Source: Candidatus Bathyarchaeota archaeon (GTDB lineage: Archaea > Thermoproteota > Bathyarchaeia > 40CM-2-53-6). Taken from it: a stretch of DNA of 7,659 bases. Below the pieces are notes generated by a model. The model saw nothing but the letters and a program-made list of their open reading frames with translations. It made no database searches and was not told the DNA's origin. The stretch's first letter is position 1; each line of letters opens with the position of its first letter. Below are positions 6,461 to 7,659 of this stretch, in pieces. Position numbers and translations under genes: made by a program. The stretch lies in contig VBBG01000178.1 in NCBI GenBank assembly GCA_005882905.1, positions 1 through 7,659 of the forward strand. The letters run 5' to 3'.

Positions 6461-7114
6461 TTAGAGAGCCAGCAGGATCTCGGCTATCTTGCTAAGGGCG
6501 CTGAGCGAGTCCTCCTCCCTAACGACGGTTCCAGAGTCCTCTGGGAGGCTGCCGGTTCCTCTCCCATAGACGACGATCCTTGTCATGATCCCAGAACTCT
6601 CAAGCCTGGATCTTGTCTCCAGCAGACCCTTCGCCGCTAAGCTTGTTAACATTGAGATGGCGACGACGTCCGGCTTGAGTGCAGACACCTTGGTTGCAAG
6701 TTCCTCGGGTGATAGCTCTTCTCCACCGTCCAGTGAAGAGATCCCGCCTACCTCGAGCATTGTCAACAAAAGCGTCTTGTCAAAGGCGTGGGGGTCCCCT
6801 TTCAGCGATGCCACCATTACTCTGCCCGGGATTCTTCGTGGTTCAAGCTTGAGTCTTGGCCTCAGTGCGTCCAACGCTTTCTCGGCGGCGCGCTCGCAGC
6901 TGCTGACCTGTTCTGGGGTGTATCTCTCGACCTCATGCAGGTCCGCGACGATGTTCATAGTCTCGGATATCGTGTCGACCACGTCATTCGCTTCCGTTCT
7001 TCCGCTCGCGAGTTCTCGCGCGATCTTTGCCGCGTCGATCTCGTCGCCCTTCAGAATGACCTCCGTTAGACGTTTCGACTGCTCGTCCGCGCTGGCCTGG
7101 CTGTTAGTAGTCAT
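6461..7114 (-). CDS. Corrinoid-protein-like (B12-binding fold) protein with incomplete cobalamin motifs
   Basis: 217 residues, the size and two-domain plan of MtaC/MtbC/MetH-type corrinoid shuttle proteins. There is a helical cap domain (about 12-90, beginning VILKGDEIDAAKIARELASG) and a Rossmann-like B12-binding domain (97-217). The cobalamin-ligating DxHxxG motif appears as ASLKGDPHAFDK (102-113): Asp107 and His109 are kept, but the following Gly is Asp112. The later Ser-x-Leu segment reads AISMLTS (152-158). The usual GG near the nucleotide-tail pocket is replaced by YGRGTG (183-188). It may bind cobalamin in an altered way or use the fold as a sensor or scaffold. The ATG overlaps the last codons of the 3-hydroxyacyl-CoA dehydrogenase gene by 11 bases, with AAGGT four bases upstream, so the two are co-translated. 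No methyltransferase, mutase or MerR-like DNA-binding domain is adjacent within the window. Confidence 0.75.
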   Translation of the reverse strand: MTTNSQASADEQSKRLTEVILKGDEIDAAKIARELASGRTEANDVVDTISETMNIVADLHEVERYTPEQVSSCERAAEKALDALRPRLKLEPRRIPGRVMVASLKGDPHAFDKTLLLTMLEVGGISSLDGGEELSPEELATKVSALKPDVVAISMLTSLAAKGLLETRSRLESSGIMTRIVVYGRGTGSLPEDSGTVVREEDSLSALSKIAEILLAL

Positions 7115-7658
7115 AGAAACCTTTTCCTGTCTTGCGTCCGAGTTTTCCTTCTTTCACCATTTTTTCCAGTAGCGGTGTTGGTTTGAAGCATCCTCCATAC
7201 TCCGATTCTAACACCTTGAGTGTCTGGTAGACGATGTCGACGCCGATGAAGTCGGATAGTTGTAGGGGTCCCATGGGATGGTTTGTTCCAAGTACGAATG
7301 CCTTGTCAATGTCTTCCTTGGATGCGACTCCCTGTTCGAGGAGTCTTATGCTCTCGTTGAGGAAGGGCATCAGCGCCTTGTTGACTATGAATCCGGTCTT
7401 GTCCTGGGACTGTACCACTGTCTTTCCGAGAGACTCGACGAAAATGCTGGCCGTTCGGACGGTTGTCTGGGACGTTTGTCCTCCTTTGATGAGCTCCACC
7501 AGTTTCATGGTCGGCACTGGATTGAAGAAGTGGAGGCCCAGGACCTTGTCGGGTCGATTCGTGGCCTTCGCGAGCCGGGTAATGCTTATCGACGAGGTAT
7601 TCGAGGCGAGGACCGCCTCCTTCGGTGAGTATTTGTCGATTGACGCGAACACCTGCTC
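7104..7658 (-). CDS. 3-hydroxyacyl-CoA dehydrogenase, C-terminal part (5' end beyond window)
   Basis: NAD-dependent oxidation of (S)-3-hydroxyacyl-CoA to 3-oxoacyl-CoA, in beta-oxidation or the reverse 3-hydroxybutyryl-CoA pathway; cytosolic. The frame stays open to the window edge. The GTG at 7652 is an internal Val codon, because the sequence before and after it (EQVFASIDKYSP) matches the family, so roughly 100 N-terminal residues with the NAD-binding GxGxxG are missing. Counting from that Val: SNTSS (17-21), GLHFFNPVP (39-47) with catalytic His41, KLVELI with Glu53 of the His-Glu pair, GFIVNKAL (87-94) with substrate-contacting Asn91, and NHPMGPLQLSDFIG (124-137). The C-terminal dimerisation domain ends in GRKTGKGFYDY, the usual family terminus. 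All catalytic residues in view are intact. It is followed, with an 11-base overlap, by the corrinoid-like gene. Confidence 0.93.
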   Translation of the reverse strand, partial: EQVFASIDKYSPKEAVLASNTSSISITRLAKATNRPDKVLGLHFFNPVPTMKLVELIKGGQTSQTTVRTASIFVESLGKTVVQSQDKTGFIVNKALMPFLNESIRLLEQGVASKEDIDKAFVLGTNHPMGPLQLSDFIGVDIVYQTLKVLESEYGGCFKPTPLLEKMVKEGKLGRKTGKGFYDY

Positions 7659-7659
7659 T

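Noticed and set aside
7650..7652. GTG at 7652 as the start of the 3-hydroxyacyl-CoA dehydrogenase
   Set aside because: The codon lies inside a conserved stretch and the frame continues to the window edge; the NAD-binding domain must lie beyond.

Overview
This window of 7659 bases is compact and gene-dense, with GC in the mid-50s percent by eye. It most likely comes from an archaeon. The evidence is frequent TTG/GTG starts, a TATA-like T6AA element in the one divergent spacer, an AAA(Cdc48-like)-Lon fusion, and an exported protein with many N-glycosylation sequons. A TACK-type lineage (Thaumarchaeota/Bathyarchaeota-like) is my best guess, but no rRNA or other marker gene is present to confirm it. 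Both ends of the window cut through genes.

Layout. (1) Positions 1-2004, plus strand: the C-terminal three quarters of an FAD/NAD(P)H pyridine nucleotide-disulfide oxidoreductase of the CoA-disulfide reductase/NADH oxidase type, then, after 7 bases, a short D-3-phosphoglycerate-dehydrogenase-like enzyme. (2) Positions 2088-5689, minus strand: a tight three-gene operon, transcribed from 5689 down to 2088. It encodes an exported multi-pass membrane protein, a stand-alone AAA+ ATPase, and an AAA+ ATPase fused to a Lon (S16) protease domain. (3) Positions 5690-5839: a 150-base divergent promoter region with a TATA-like element and a perfect 7-bp inverted repeat. (4) Positions 5840-6460, plus strand: a small unrecognised membrane protein. 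(5) Positions 6461-7659, minus strand: a 3-hydroxyacyl-CoA dehydrogenase (cut by the window end) whose last codons overlap the start of a corrinoid-protein-like (B12-binding fold) gene.

How the genes may work together. The three-gene operon is the strongest candidate for an undescribed system. The membrane protein carries a glycosylation-prone outside domain and small cytosolic loops. Both ATPases have an intact Walker A, Walker B and sensor-1 Asn, and both have aromatic pore-loop signatures. The third protein adds a Lon-type chamber. This suggests a membrane-linked unfolding/proteolysis machine, in which two soluble AAA rings work with a separate membrane subunit instead of the membrane helices built into classical archaeal LonB. 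The Lon domain keeps the nucleophile Ser463 and the surrounding motifs, but the residue 43 positions downstream, where known Lon proteases have the catalytic lysine, is arginine (Arg506). The domain may therefore be inactive, altered, or use a nearby lysine. The flanking genes are metabolic (redox, serine/2-hydroxyacid, fatty acyl-CoA/corrinoid-like) and show no clear functional link to the operon.
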